This document shows, piece after piece, positions 53,571 to 64,000 of a stretch of DNA of 64,000 bases (the first letter of the stretch is position 1; each line of letters opens with the position of its first letter). Source of the DNA: Eutreptiella sp. 'Long Island Sound 2002' (lineage: Eukaryota; Euglenozoa; Euglenophyceae; Eutreptiales; Eutreptiaceae); NCBI GenBank assembly GCA_964036045.1, contig OZ038385.1, positions 56,084,919 to 56,148,918 of the forward strand, read 5' to 3'. The notes below the pieces were generated by a model. The model ran no database searches and had not been told where the DNA came from. It saw nothing but the letters and a program-made list of their open reading frames with translations. Position numbers and translations under genes: made by a program.

Positions 53571-56224
53571 GTGCCTACAAAGCCTATGCTATATGGGTGG
53601 TCCCCAAAGAGGGGACCACCGGCTAGATACGTGCAACTAGCTTGGGACGCCATGTATCCAAAAAGCGGCCGTGGGGGTGCCAAAGGCGGGGACAAAATAA
53701 AATTGCCGTACAAGCGCTAGTGGCTTGGGGTCCCATGTGTACGCAAAATGGCTACATAACCTGTATTGTGGTGGGACTGCCCAACGCTGGAACGAAATCA
53801 CGGTGGCTATATGACCCGAGCCGTCTTGGGGATGCCCAAACCGGGGAACAAATTGAAGTGCCAAGATAAGCGCTGCCGGCTTGGGGCTGATGTCTCCGCA
53901 AGGTGGCTTCATAGTTCGAGACCTCCCCAAAATGGGGACAAAATCAAAGTGCCTAGCCCTACATTCTTGAGGAACCCAAAGCAAGGACAACAACGCACTG
54001 CCTTCGTCACCTCTGCCGTCTTGGGACCCCAAACGTGGGCAAACTACCTACATAACGGGTTCCCTCTTGTCGGCCCACAAAAGATGAATGAAGCCCAGCT
54101 AGCTACATCACCCCTCATGTTTAGAAAGGCCGCATGTCAGTGAAAGGCCTACATGACCCCTTTTGTCTTGGGGGTCCACATGTGGGCAAAATGGGTACAT
54201 TACCCTGCCATCGAGGTGGTCTCCAAAGCGCGCACGATATTAAAGTGGTGACATAAGCTCCTCTGCCTAACGGTGAAATGGCTGTACAACCCATGTGATG
54301 TTGGGGCCCACAGGTGGGCAACCTGGCTATATGACCCATGCCCTCTTGGGGGTCGCCAAAGTGGGGATGAAATCAAAGCGCTTGGATAACCCTTGCCATC
54401 TGGGGGGGGGGGGGGGGCACATGTGTATGTAATGGCCACATAAGCCGTCTTGGGGGCCCGCAAATGGGCAAAACAGCTACATAACCCATGGTGTCTTGTA
54501 GGTTGTCAAAGCGAGAGCAAATAGACTACATTACCCCTACTATCTTGAGAGCCACATAACCTTCGCCGCTTGGGAATTCCAAAGGGGAACGACGAGACCA
54601 ACGTGGCTACATGACCCTTGCCGTCTTAATCCCTCCCGTCTTGGGGTCCGCATATTGCGACAGACTCAAATTGCCTACATAACTCCCGCCATCTTCGATC
54701 TTAGATCTGAGGGACCCCCATGTGGGCGAAATGGCTACAACACCCCTGGTGTCTTGGGGCTCCCCACTTGAGGGACAAAATCAAAGTAGCTACATCATAC
54801 TAGCCATCATGTTGGCAAAGTGGCCACGTGGAATGAGAATCAAAGCAAAGCCTTGGGGTCTCTAAACCGCAAACTACCTACCCCCTGCCTACCCATTGTG
54901 GCAAATGACCCAAAAAGGGGTGCATTTATGATCCTCCCATACTATACCTCAAAGTTTTTTTGTAAACCCACAGCGCATACCAAGCTTGGTCATTTTCACC
55001 CAAGCGCCCCTCGCCCAATGTATGCAATGCGAGTGCCGGGCATAGAATGAATGTAAATCCGTCGTCTTGGTGGCCCACAGAGCAAAAACATATCAAAGCG
55101 GCATCGTATCCCCCGTCGTCTTGGGGACACAACTTTGGATGAAATGGCTACAAAATGCCTCCGGTTTTGAGGGGGCAACTGTGGGTATAATGGTGACATA
55201 ACCCATGCCGTCTTGGGGGCCTACATGTGCGCTACATAACTAGACACCTTGTGTTATCTTGCAAGTCCCCAAATTGCCAACAAAAAAAATCAAGATGGTT
55301 ACATAACCCTTGCAATCTTGGCCACCTGTGGGTATGATGTCTACACAACCCATGCCGTCTTGTGGGTACCTGAAGAGGGGACGAAATCCAGTATGCTCGA
55401 GAAGTGCTACCGGCATGGGAGCCCACGTATCCGCACATTGCCTATGCAACAATGGCTATTGTGGGGTCGCGAAAGCAAGTAGGAAATCAAAGTGCCTGTT
55501 TGACCCATGAGGTGTTGAGGGTCCCCAAGGAGGAGACAAAGTCAACGCGCCAAGATAAGCCCTAATGGCTTGGGAGCCCATGCGTACGCAAAGGGGCTGC
55601 ACAACATCTTCTGTCACGGGGGGGCCCGCAAGCGAGGACAAGATTGAAGTGCATGTACGAACCAATGGTCTTGGGGATCCCCAAAGCGGGGACGAAATCA
55701 AAAGGCCCAGATAAGTGCAACCGGCGACCTTGGGTACCCATATGAAGACAAAACAACTACATAACGTGTACCATCTTGGAAAACCCAAAGCGGGGACAAA
55801 ACCAAAATGGCTACACAAACTCTCCCGTCTTTTGGGCCCAAATGAGGGCAAAATGGCGACATAACCGCTTCCGTCTTGGCAGCCCACAAAAATTGAATGA
55901 AGTCCAAGTGGCTACATAGCCCATGCCGTCTTGAAGCCCCACATGTGGGCAAAATGGGCACGCAACCCATCCATCCTAGAAGTCTCCGAAATATGAACGA
56001 AATCAAAGTGGTGACACAACTCTGCGATCTAGGGGCCCACATCTAGGTGTAGCGCCCGCATAACCCCTATCATCTTGGGGGCCCACAAGTGGGCAAAATG
56101 GCTATATGACCCGTGCTGCACCGGGGGTTGCCAAAGTGGGGATGCAATTAAGGTACGCGGATAACCCTAGCCATCTTGCGGGGCCACATGCAAGTGTAAC
56201 GGCGAAGGTGGCGCCGTAAACCCT

Positions 56225-57017
56225 TCCGTTTTGGGGGTGCCCAAGGTTGTTCGGGCAGTGGTGTTTCGCTCCCTATCACCATATCCATAACCATATCCAA
56301 CCTTTGGATGTGGCGATCTTCAAGTCTCGCATAGCTTTTCACAGAAAATACCAAACTAAATACACGAGGGAGTGCAAGAACGCAAAGCAAGGTGGTACGG
56401 TAACACTGGCTCTCTTCGTGAAGTTTGCCACGGACGGCGTGGAGTGAAGCCAACGCCTGTTGCTATCTGCAATGTTTTCTTTTTCTTTTTTTTTGACCAA
56501 CTACAGAAGTTCAAAGAGTACTCAAGACTGTGCTTGGGAAAGTGGGCGCCTATACAATGGATACAGCCTATACAGTGGATCCCCGCAACGCGGGGCACAT
56601 GGCAAAGAGCCAAAGTTCACATGCGTATACCAGAGGGTTGCTATTTGCAATGTTTTCCACGGGTGTGGTCTCGCTCCTTTCTCCTTGACGGAATTTCTCA
56701 ACAACACCCCACAAGGGAGAATTGAATTTGGCACACACCATTGGAGGCCGAGGATGAAGTCGTGTCTATGGGCACAAATGATTCCCCGGTCGAAACCTTC
56801 AAAGACTCTGGCTGCCAGATGAGTGGCAAAGCCATCAACACTGAAACGAAACATGATCCATTGCTGTTGGGTGCAATAGTGACAAGTGATGATTTCTTCA
56901 ATGTGGCACTTGAGCTTGAAAAGAAACAAAAGGAAAAGGGGGCGAAAAGGGAGAGGAAGGGTGAGCAAGAAAAAAGGGGCGCAAACGGGAGAAGGATGGA
57001 AAGGGAGGAGGGAGAGG
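56225..57017 (+). mobile_element. pogo/Tigger-like DDE transposase C-terminal relic inserted in satellite
   Basis: 56247-56447 reads HHIHNHIQPLDVAIFKSRIA, matching the DDE_1 motif PxHTTHxxQPLDVxxFxxxK just after the catalytic core of pogo/jerky/Tigger transposases. About 56640-56690 reads CFPRVWSRSFLLDGI, like the family segment ...WxxSFxxxNIxxxFxxTGIxP. 56741-57017 reads GAIVTSDDFFNVALELEKKQ then a Lys/Glu-rich tail, like the family C-terminus (LTSxExxxxLxxKExxK). Frames differ between pieces and an ATT-rich, T-rich tract at 56470-56500 interrupts them. Satellite resumes at about 57018 (AAATCAAATTGGGTACATAA), so the insertion is near 790 bp. The first catalytic residues are missing. Confidence 0.7.
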
Positions 57018-60000
57018 AAATCAAATTGGGTACATAACCCTCGTTGTCTTGGCGGCCCACGTGTGGGCAAAATGGTTACATAACCCCTAGTGTGTTGGGG
57101 GTCCCCAGATCGGGGACGAAATTAGCGTGCCTAAATAATTCTTGCCGTCTTGGGCGCCCCCATTTGGGCAAATTGGCTACATAACCCCTGCCATCTTGGG
57201 GTCCCCAAAGGGGGACAAAATCAAAGTAGATATGTCACCCATGCCATCCTGTGGGGAGGATGGTTTCATAAACTCTTTTATGTTGGAGGCCAACAAATGG
57301 GGAAAACAGCTTCGCAACTCCTACCGTCTTGGGGGTCCCCGAAACATATCTAGCGGGCCCACAAGTGGACAAAATGGCTTTAGAACCCTTGTCAACTTGG
57401 TGGCGCACAAGTGGGCAACACGGCTACATCACCCATGAACCCGCATACAAAATGCCGTCTCCGAGGTCCCCGAAAGATTGAGAGAGTTAAAGTGGCTACA
57501 CAACACTTACCGTCTTGGGGGACCCAAGGCATAGGAAATACCAAAATGGCTAGATTCCCTTCCGGCTTGGGGGGCCAAATGTGGGCAAAATGGCTACACA
57601 ACCAACAAATCGTGAATGAAGCCGAAGTGGCCACATATTCCTTGCCATCTTGGCGGCCCACATGTCGGTAAAAGGCCTGAATGAATCCTGCCCTCTTGGG
57701 GGCCCACAGGTGGACAAAATGGGTCGACAACCCGTGCCATCTTGGAAGTTTGCAAAACACGAACAAAATCAAAGCGGTGACATAACTCCGTTGTCTGGGG
57801 GCCAACATCTCAGTGTATTGTCCGCATAACCCTTGCTGTCTTGAGTGCCCACATGTGGGCAAAATGGCTACACAACCCTTGCCGTCTTAGGGGTCCCCAA
57901 AGAGGGGCAAAATCAAATTGGCTACAAAACGCATGTGGGCGAAATGGTTACATAAACCGTTTTGTCCTAGGGGCCCACAAGTGGGCAAAACGGCTTGGTA
58001 ACCCGCGTTGTCTTTGTGGCCCTCAAGTAGCTAAAAGGGCCACACAACCCAATGCATCTTGGAGGTTACCAAAAGGAGGAGAAAATCAAAGTGGCCATCC
58101 AACAACCCCTCATGTCTTGGGGTCCCAAATGAGGGCAAAAGGCCGACATCACCGGTTGCATCTTGGCGGCTCACAAAAAGTGAATAAAATCCAAGTGGCC
58201 GCATAAACCCTGCCATCTTGAAGACCCACACGTCAGCCAAAGGGCTGCATGACCCATGCCCTCTTGAAGGCCCACATGTGGGCAAAAGGAGTCCACAATC
58301 GGTGCAATCTTGGAAGTCCCCAAAGCGACAACGAAATCAAACCGGTGACATGACTCCGCTATCTAGGGGCACACATATGGGTGAAATGCCCGCATAACTT
58401 GCCGTCTTGGGGGCCCACAAGTGGGCAAAATGGCTAAATGACCCTGCCATCCTGGGAGTCGCCAAAGTGGTGATGCAATCAAAGTGCCTAGACAAACCTT
58501 GTAATCTTAGGGGGCCACATGTGGGTGAAGTGACCACATAAATTGGCCGTTTAAGGGGGCCACAAGTGGGCAAACTAGCCACACACACACACACACACAC
58601 ACACATATAACCCCTACAATCTTGCGGGTCCTCAAATCGGGAAAGAAATCAAAGAGATTACATAGCCCGGCCCACGTGGCGGCAAGGCAGCTACATAACC
58701 CTTGCCGTTTGACGGCCTCGACAGGGGGGAGGAAATCAAAGTGGGTACATGACCCGTTCCTTCTTGGGGGGCCACATGTGGCCAAAATGGCTACCTAATC
58801 TGTGCCATCTTTGGGTCCGCAAAGCGGTGACAGGATTAACCGAGCTACATGACCCCTACCGTCTTGAGTGTCCATATGTGTGCAAAAACAGCTTGATAAC
58901 CCTTGCCGTCTCAGTGGTCCCCAAATCGGGGACAAAATCAACGTACCTTCATAAACACAGCCATCTTGGGGGGCCAATTGTGGGCAGAATGGTTGCATAA
59001 CCCTATCGTCTTGGGGGTCCCCAAAGAGGGGACAAAATCAAAGGGGCTATCACCCTTGCCGTCATGTGGGCAAAATGGTTACATCAACCCTTTTGTCTTG
59101 GGGGCCCACAATTGGGCAAAACGGCTTCATCACCCCTGCCGTGTTCGTGCCTCACAAGTGCACACAAGGGCCAGACCACACTTTTGGGGGTCCCCAAAAC
59201 TAGGAGAAAGACAAAGTGGCCACATAACCCATGATGTCTTGGGGGTCCACAAAGCATGGACCAAAGCAAATAGGCTATATAACCCCTCGTCTCTTGGGAA
59301 CCCACAAGTGGCTAAAATGGCTACATAACCCCTGCCGCCTTGGAAGTCTTGACATTGGGAACAATATCAAACTGGCTACATACCCCTGCCATCTTGGAGG
59401 CAACCTATGGCCAAAATGGCTAGATGACCCTTGCCATCTTGAGGGAGCACATGTGGGCAAAATGGCTACATAACCCCTGCCATCTTGGGGATCACCAAAG
59501 CAAAATAGCAATGGCAACACAACTGCTGCCGTTCGAACGCCCACATCCCAGTGAAATGGCTGCATAACCCTCGCCCACTTGGTTGCCCAAAAGTGGGCAA
59601 AAGGCTATATGACCCTTGCTGTGTCCAGGCTCGCCAAAGTTGGCACACATTCAAAATGCCTAGATAACCGTTGCCATCTTGCGGGCCGACATCTGGGTGT
59701 AAACGCTACATAGCCCCCGCTGCCTCGGGGGCCCTCAAGTGGACAAAATGGCTACAAATCCCCTGCTGTCTCAGGGGTCCCTAAAGAGCAAGTTACATAA
59801 CTCCTACTGTCTCGGGGTCCCGCATGTGAAAAAAGTGGCCACATACCCTTCGCCACCCTGGGGGCTCACCATTAGGCAAAATGGCTACATAACCCATGCA
59901 ACTTTGGGAGTCCCCAAAGCAATTACCCAAACAAAGTACCTACACAACTCTTGTAACACCTAGCATCTTGGAGGCCCACATGTGGTTGTAACGGCTACAT

Positions 60001-60357
60001 ACCCCCTGCCAAATTCGGGGGCACAACTAGGCAAAATGGTTACACCCGTATCGTCTTGGGGGCCCACATGTGGACCAAACAGGAACATAGCGTGTCTTGC
60101 TTTGGGGGCCCCAAAGTGAGGACTGAAGAAAAGTAGTTGCATACATAAGGGCAAAATGGCTACATAATTGCAGGGGGTCGCCACAGCGGGGACAAAATCA
60201 AAATGCTTGCACAGCACTTGCCGTCTTCGGTGCCCACAAATGGGCAAAATGGCTCAATCACCGGTGCCCTTTTGGGTGCCAACAAGCGAGGACAATAGCG
60301 ACACAACCCCTACCGTTTTGGGGGTCCCGAAAGCAGAAATGAAATCATAAAGGAGTA

Positions 60358-61030
60358 GTGGCCACTAATTTTCTTTTTAGTGTTGGTGCACGTAATCCTT
60401 TTTGCAATATGGGGGAGCAAGAGATATCTCTCAAGGACGGCAGCGATGGTGCCAACTTTGTGCGTTTTATAAGGTCGCAGCCCTTGTTGCCCCCTTTGTA
60501 CCCCCTGAGTATCCTCGCCGCATTAGGCTCCGGCCTCGCGTGCTCCCTACGGCCTTCACCGCCTATTGTCCACTGTTCTCGGGTGTCCTCGGGGGGGGGG
60601 GGTACATTCGGAAAGCACTTGAAGGGGGCTTTTCGGAGATGCATTGCTTAGGGGGGGTCCGGAACGATATTTTTTCTAAAATTGGCCAATATTGCTGGCG
60701 GTTTTGGGTTTTTTTTGTTTTTTTTTGTCAAGCTTCAAACACACTAAAGTGCACCCCCTATAATTGTGCGCTTTTGGGGGAGCCCCCCCCCCCCCACTTT
60801 GGGGGTGGGAAACAAAAAAAACTTGTTTCAAAGAAGGAGTCTTTGCACTACGCACGCACTGCGCGCTACTTTTAGACTATGTTCCCCCTCCCCCTCCATA
60901 TGTTCCTTACGATGCCCCAGTGCCACAGGCGTGCAAACACGTGCTCAATGTGTGCCCTACAGAAACCATGAACATCATTGTACTCCTTTTGCCGCTCGGT
61001 CAACGTCTTTCAACCGATAAATGGCCATGC
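60358..61030. other. Unassigned flank of the satellite
   Basis: The satellite ends near 60345. Frames on both strands are open (for example plus AALVAPFVPPEYPRRIRL), but none is assigned. Contains a G-run at 60588, T-runs at 60710-60730 and a C-run at 60784. GCACGCACTGCGC occurs at 60853 and again at 61459, next to the 172-bp repeats. Confidence 0.35.
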
Positions 61031-61032
61031 CA

Positions 61033-61495
61033 CGTACGCTAGGGGTCACCATGATCCTCCTAGTATCAAAGCGTGGATTCAAAGATTGTCCCGGTTTCCT
61101 CAATAGCACCGGAAGGTTGGGGCCCAAAAGAGGGCGGAAATGCTACGTCACCCCTGCATTCTCGGGGGTCCCCAAACAACGGGGGACAAAATGAGAAGTC
61201 AAAACGTACGCTAGGGGTCACCATGATGATCCCAGTATCAAAGCGTGGATTCAAAGATTGTCCCGGTTTCCTCAATAGCACCGGAAGGTTGGGGCCCAAA
61301 AGAGGGCGGAAATGCTACATCACCCCTGCATTCTCGGGGGTCCCCAACAAAGGGGGACAAAATCAGAACTCAAAACCTCCGCTACGGGTCACCATGATGC
61401 CCCTAGGGGCCCCTAGTATCTCAAAGCATGGGTCTCTAGTACGGCCCGACGCCCAAATAGTTGCAATGCGCACGCACTGCGCTTGAGGCGCCCCC
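61033..61495 (+). repeat. 172-bp tandem repeat derived from the hairpin satellite
   Basis: Units starting at 61033 (CGTACGCTAGGGGTCACCAT), 61205 and 61376 are 172 and 171 bp apart; the first two are nearly identical and the third is truncated after about 30 bp and joins other sequence. Each full unit ends with a type-A-like piece (TTGGGGCCCAAAAGAGGGCG) followed by a type-B unit (CACCCCTGCATTCTCGGGGG, TCCCCAACAAAGGGGGACAA). So the 172-mer is a young amplification of two old satellite units plus about 80 bp of new sequence. Confidence 0.9.
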
Positions 61496-61497
61496 TA

Positions 61498-61800
61498 AGA
61501 CATCACTCTTGATGGGATCTCACCCAAAGTGGTAAAAAAAATTGGCCACTTCACCCCTACAAACAGCCCAACCCTATATTTTAGCTTGCAAGTGGCATAT
61601 GAACAGGGCATCCCACGAGATCCTGTGTGGGCCCGTTCCTGTGTTGGGTTCGTGATTGTGGTGTCCTTGTAGTGGAAGAAGCAAGTCGCTTTGGGCTGTG
61701 ATAGTTCCCAAGATGACACCAACAGAAATCACAAAGGTGTCATTCAGACTTGACATTAGTGTGGAGCGGGAGGTTGGGCTTGCATGTGTTGACATCTAGC
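61498..61800 (-). repeat. Third, diverged piece of the 38.8/50.3-kb duplicated frame
   Basis: GACATCACTCTTGATGGGAT then CACCCAAAGTGGTAAAAAAA aligns with GACATCATTGCTGATAAGAT and ACCCAAAGTGGTGAAAAAAA at 39342 and 50812. The minus strand keeps FFTTLGEIPSRVMS against FFTTLGRILSAMMS. The similarity fades by about 61590. The rest, to 61800, has an open minus frame without assignment. Confidence 0.5.
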
Positions 61801-62164
61801 GGGTGAAAGGCTTGTGTGTGCTATGTGCTAATGTCTAGCGGGATGGTTGGTCCATGGGGGAATGTTTGCCCGGCGCGCGCCCGGCGCGCTACTTTTCTAT
61901 TAACTATCCCGACTTCAGCCCCAGATTTACCCTCCCATGGAGAAGCCCCCCAAGTAGACCACATTGCACTGCACACCTTCCCTACAAAGCACGTTGCAAA
62001 ATAAAGCAATATCTGTGACTTCAACCTCTGCAACTGTCATTTGTAGTGTAATTAACAAACAACATTGGTCCCACAAGTGTGGGTGTCAATACATTCATTA
62101 CAATAGTGCTCCTTACACTCATCACAAACTACGACGGTGGAGCGCCTTTGGCAACACAAAACAC
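61801..62164. other. No gene recognised
   Basis: Contains CCGGCGCGCGCCCGGCGCGC at about 61872, a GC-palindromic word related to GCCCGGCGCGC at 62481. No coding assignment. Confidence 0.4.
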
Positions 62165-62440
62165 ACACCGGGGGTCACCATGATGCACCACGCAACAAAG
62201 CGTGGATTCAAAAATTGTCCCGGTTTCCTCAATAGCACCGGAAGGTTGGGGCCCAAAAGAGGGCGGAAATGCTACGTCACCCCTGCATTCTCGGGGGTCC
62301 CCAACAAAGGAGACAAAATCAGAAGTCAAAACGTACGCTAGGGGTCACCATGATGCTCCTAGTATCTCAAAGTGTGGGTCTCTAGTACAGCCAGGCGCCC
62401 AAATAGCTGCAGTGTGCTAAGTGCGCCCCCTTAACGCACC
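62165..62440 (+). repeat. 172-bp repeat, second cluster
   Basis: One full unit (about 62165-62332) and a partial one (62333-62425) of the 172-bp repeat. The partial copy follows the same truncated variant as 61376-61480 (GTATCTCAAAGxxTGGGTCT then CTAGTAC), so the full-plus-truncated pair was duplicated as a block. Confidence 0.85.
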
Positions 62441-62802
62441 CCCTAAAAGGCCACTAGAGGGGCACGGGTCCAAAAAGATGCCCGGCGCGCTAACGTTCCC
62501 CCCATGTGTGCCCGCCTCTAGTGGATGTGCAGCGCATTTTTTTCCGCCCCTTGTGTGTGTTTTTTGTGCACCTCACTGGCATTGAACCCCCCACCGAGCC
62601 CTTCTGTTGTTGCGGCTGCAGGAGGTTTCCGGTACCTATGGCTAGATACACCCCCCTGTGGCTGCAAGAGGTTGTGGATGTCCATAGCTGGCTACACCCA
62701 AACCGATGGCAACCTTGATAAAGGGGAGGTGTGAACCTGGGATCAATTCACCTAGGCTGCATACCAAACGGTTCAGAGGTGCCCAATGGCATGTGCTAGC
62801 AT

Positions 62803-63138
62803 GTGCCGACGTCTAACGTTCTGTGTGCGGTGACACACACTACCGTGAAGTTTGGCCTTGTTCAGCAGGTTTGGGCATTTGCATGCAATTGCTTGCATTT
62901 CATGGACCCAGATCATGTCGACACTTGTTGCAAATCTTTGCACCATGAATTTGGTGGGGTGAGGGGGAAATGGAACCCGCCAATCCAAACAAGGAAGGGC
63001 ATGGTTCCTACTTACTTCGTGTATGACCACACTACCTTATATGGTGCCTTGCTTGCCCCCCTGCTGCCAGACTATCAACATCTTGCAAGGCATGTTCAGT
63101 TTTTGAGTCAATTTGTGTATGTTCAAACTGAACTTTAG
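62803..63138 (+). CDS. Hypothetical protein fragment
   Basis: A 111-codon frame reads VWAFACNCLHFMDPDHVDTC, CCKSLHHEFGGVRGKW and LYGALLAPLLPDYQHLARHV before stopping at TAG. Composition and hydrophobic pattern are protein-like. Family unknown; a transposon protein is possible. The antisense frame (62773-63030) is weaker. Confidence 0.3.
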   Translation: MPTSNVLCAVTHTTVKFGLVQQVWAFACNCLHFMDPDHVDTCCKSLHHEFGGVRGKWNPPIQTRKGMVPTYFVYDHTTLYGALLAPLLPDYQHLARHVQFLSQFVYVQTEL

Positions 63139-63397
63139 CAGATGCATGATCTCTCTGCATCCTTGTTTTTACATGGGTGCGTTGCATTTGGGGGAAGGGG
63201 GAAAAGGTTTCGTCAGGGAGGAAAGGTTTCGTCAGACTAGAGTGAATGGGAAGGGGTTCAGTGGAGGTGTGATGGGTGGAGAGGAAAGGGGGAACCATGG
63301 GGTAAGAAAAAGTGGGAACCTGACAATCAGAGAAAAGGGAGGGCTAATCAGCGAATTTTTTTGACCAGCGAACAAGGGGTGTGCTTCTGCAGCACTG

Positions 63398-63820
63398 ATG
63401 AGCACGGCCTACCCCTTGGTGGCGTTGGTGGCCTTCAATTGGCGACTCTTGAAGCAAGCACCGTCGCCACACACATGCACAGGAACACTTGGGGTTTATG
63501 AGGAGTGTGATGCCCCCCCCCCCTCCCCTCCCCACGTCCTGCCCCCAGCACATGTTGGGGACATGCTGAGGCAACAGGACAGCGAATGGCCCCCAAACAA
63601 GCATACCAGGACACCACAGCCAGCAGTCTACATCCCCCCCCCCCCCTGTACCAGGGTTGTCTCCCCAACGCAGCGCAGTCCTAGTCGCCAGCAGCCACTT
63701 CTAGATGGAAAGGAACCCCACTCCCCTCCCCTGCAATGTCTGCTTGGTCCCCAGCGGCCACTTTGGGAGTCGCACTGTCCGAGGCACTATTACAACAATG
63801 CTTGCAAACCATCAATGTGA
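63398..63820 (+). CDS. Proline-rich hypothetical frame
   Basis: 140 codons ending in TGA, Pro/Ser/Thr/Gln-rich, running over two C-runs (63514 and 63636). The antisense frames are also open. Low-complexity; real coding status uncertain. Confidence 0.2.
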   Translation: MSTAYPLVALVAFNWRLLKQAPSPHTCTGTLGVYEECDAPPPSPPHVLPPAHVGDMLRQQDSEWPPNKHTRTPQPAVYIPPPPCTRVVSPTQRSPSRQQPLLDGKEPHSPPLQCLLGPQRPLWESHCPRHYYNNACKPSM

Positions 63821-64000
63821 GTGAGGCCCAGCATTTTGTGCATATGTACACCCGGCCTCTTTTTGGAAACAGCGAACAGGGCTTCTCGGTCCTCAGCTGG
63901 TGGTATTGTTTGTTTCTCGTCTGGGGACTACAGGCCTGTCCTCATTGTGCAGATCACTGTCACCAAACCACACCCCTGACCCTTCATGCGCAACCTCTTC

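Larger units (their letters stand above)
52530..60350 (+). repeat. Hairpin-bearing satellite, main array with higher-order structure
   Basis: Two main unit types alternate irregularly in one orientation. Both begin CTACATAACCCCTGCCRTCT followed by TGGGGG. Type A (~46 bp) continues GCCCACATGTGGGC, a perfect 14-bp palindrome, then AAAATGG. Type B (~55 bp) continues TCCCCAAAGCGGGGA, a 5-bp stem with a 5-base loop, then CAAAATCAAAGTGG. A rarer type has GTGTACGCAAAGTGG. The series of variants repeats in register (near 53.6-54.5, 55.4-56.2 and 58.0-58.5 kb), giving a loose higher-order period of about 1.5-1.8 kb. Of the order of 130 units, estimated from length. Interrupted at 52970-53570 and 56225-57017. 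Frames through it are artefacts. Confidence 0.92.

Noticed and set aside
53600-60300. Numerous frames rich in PSWG or HFAHLWAP-type peptides
   Set aside because: They are translations of the hairpin satellite on the two strands.
1-64000. CRISPR array interpretation of the regularly spaced palindromic satellite units
   Set aside because: Units are contiguous and degenerate without unique spacers, no cas genes are present, and the surroundings are eukaryotic retroelements.

Overview
This is eukaryotic nuclear DNA, most likely from a protist or alga with a large, repeat-rich genome. There are no operons, no rRNA, no recognisable tRNA and no intact multidomain gene in 64 kb. Base composition is near 50% G+C, with many G or C homopolymer runs, microsatellites, long satellite arrays and decayed transposable elements. 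I cannot name the species.

Layout. 1-13.8 kb: mostly anonymous sequence with a G/T-rich minisatellite (1.2 and 3.6-4.0 kb), a Tudor-like minus-strand exon (5.2-5.8 kb), a CAT microsatellite (6.1 kb) and the 3' end of a non-LTR retroelement (RNase H plus C-terminal segment, minus strand, 7.1-7.6 kb). 13.8-22.9 kb: GT-rich and GAGT-type repeats, several unassigned open frames, and two pieces of ZNF862/C17orf113-like hAT transposases (17.3-17.6 kb minus; 20.5-21.2 kb plus). 24.9-28.6 kb: a ~94-bp repeat family, a 46-bp tandem array with an internal orientation switch, and a CA-rich island. 29.9-36.2 kb: a leucine-rich-repeat relic directly upstream, in the same frame, of a GC-rich RING-finger frame, then a decayed Ty3/gypsy pol, a Cys-bearing unassigned frame and a decayed non-LTR reverse transcriptase. 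36.4-39.9 kb and 49.1-51.3 kb: two diverged copies of one segmental duplication. 42.6-60.35 kb: a large hairpin-bearing satellite with higher-order structure, invaded by a Ty1/copia relic (46.6-47.4 kb) and a pogo/Tigger-like DDE relic (56.2-57.0 kb). 61.0-62.4 kb: a 172-bp derivative of that satellite.

The most interesting hypothesis concerns the code. In the better-anchored coding relics (non-LTR RNase H, copia RNase H, LRR/RING, non-LTR RT, hAT) the frame is interrupted mainly by TAG or TAA, rarely by TGA, and the frame carries on sensibly to a TGA. If TAA/TAG read as glutamine and TGA is the only stop (known in ciliates, several ulvophyte green algae, diplomonads and oxymonads), several broken frames here become continuous. 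Ordinary decay of mobile elements through CAG/CAA to TAG/TAA transitions is the competing explanation and is not excluded. The features do not form a pathway: the window reads as a transposon and satellite landscape with a few possible host exons.
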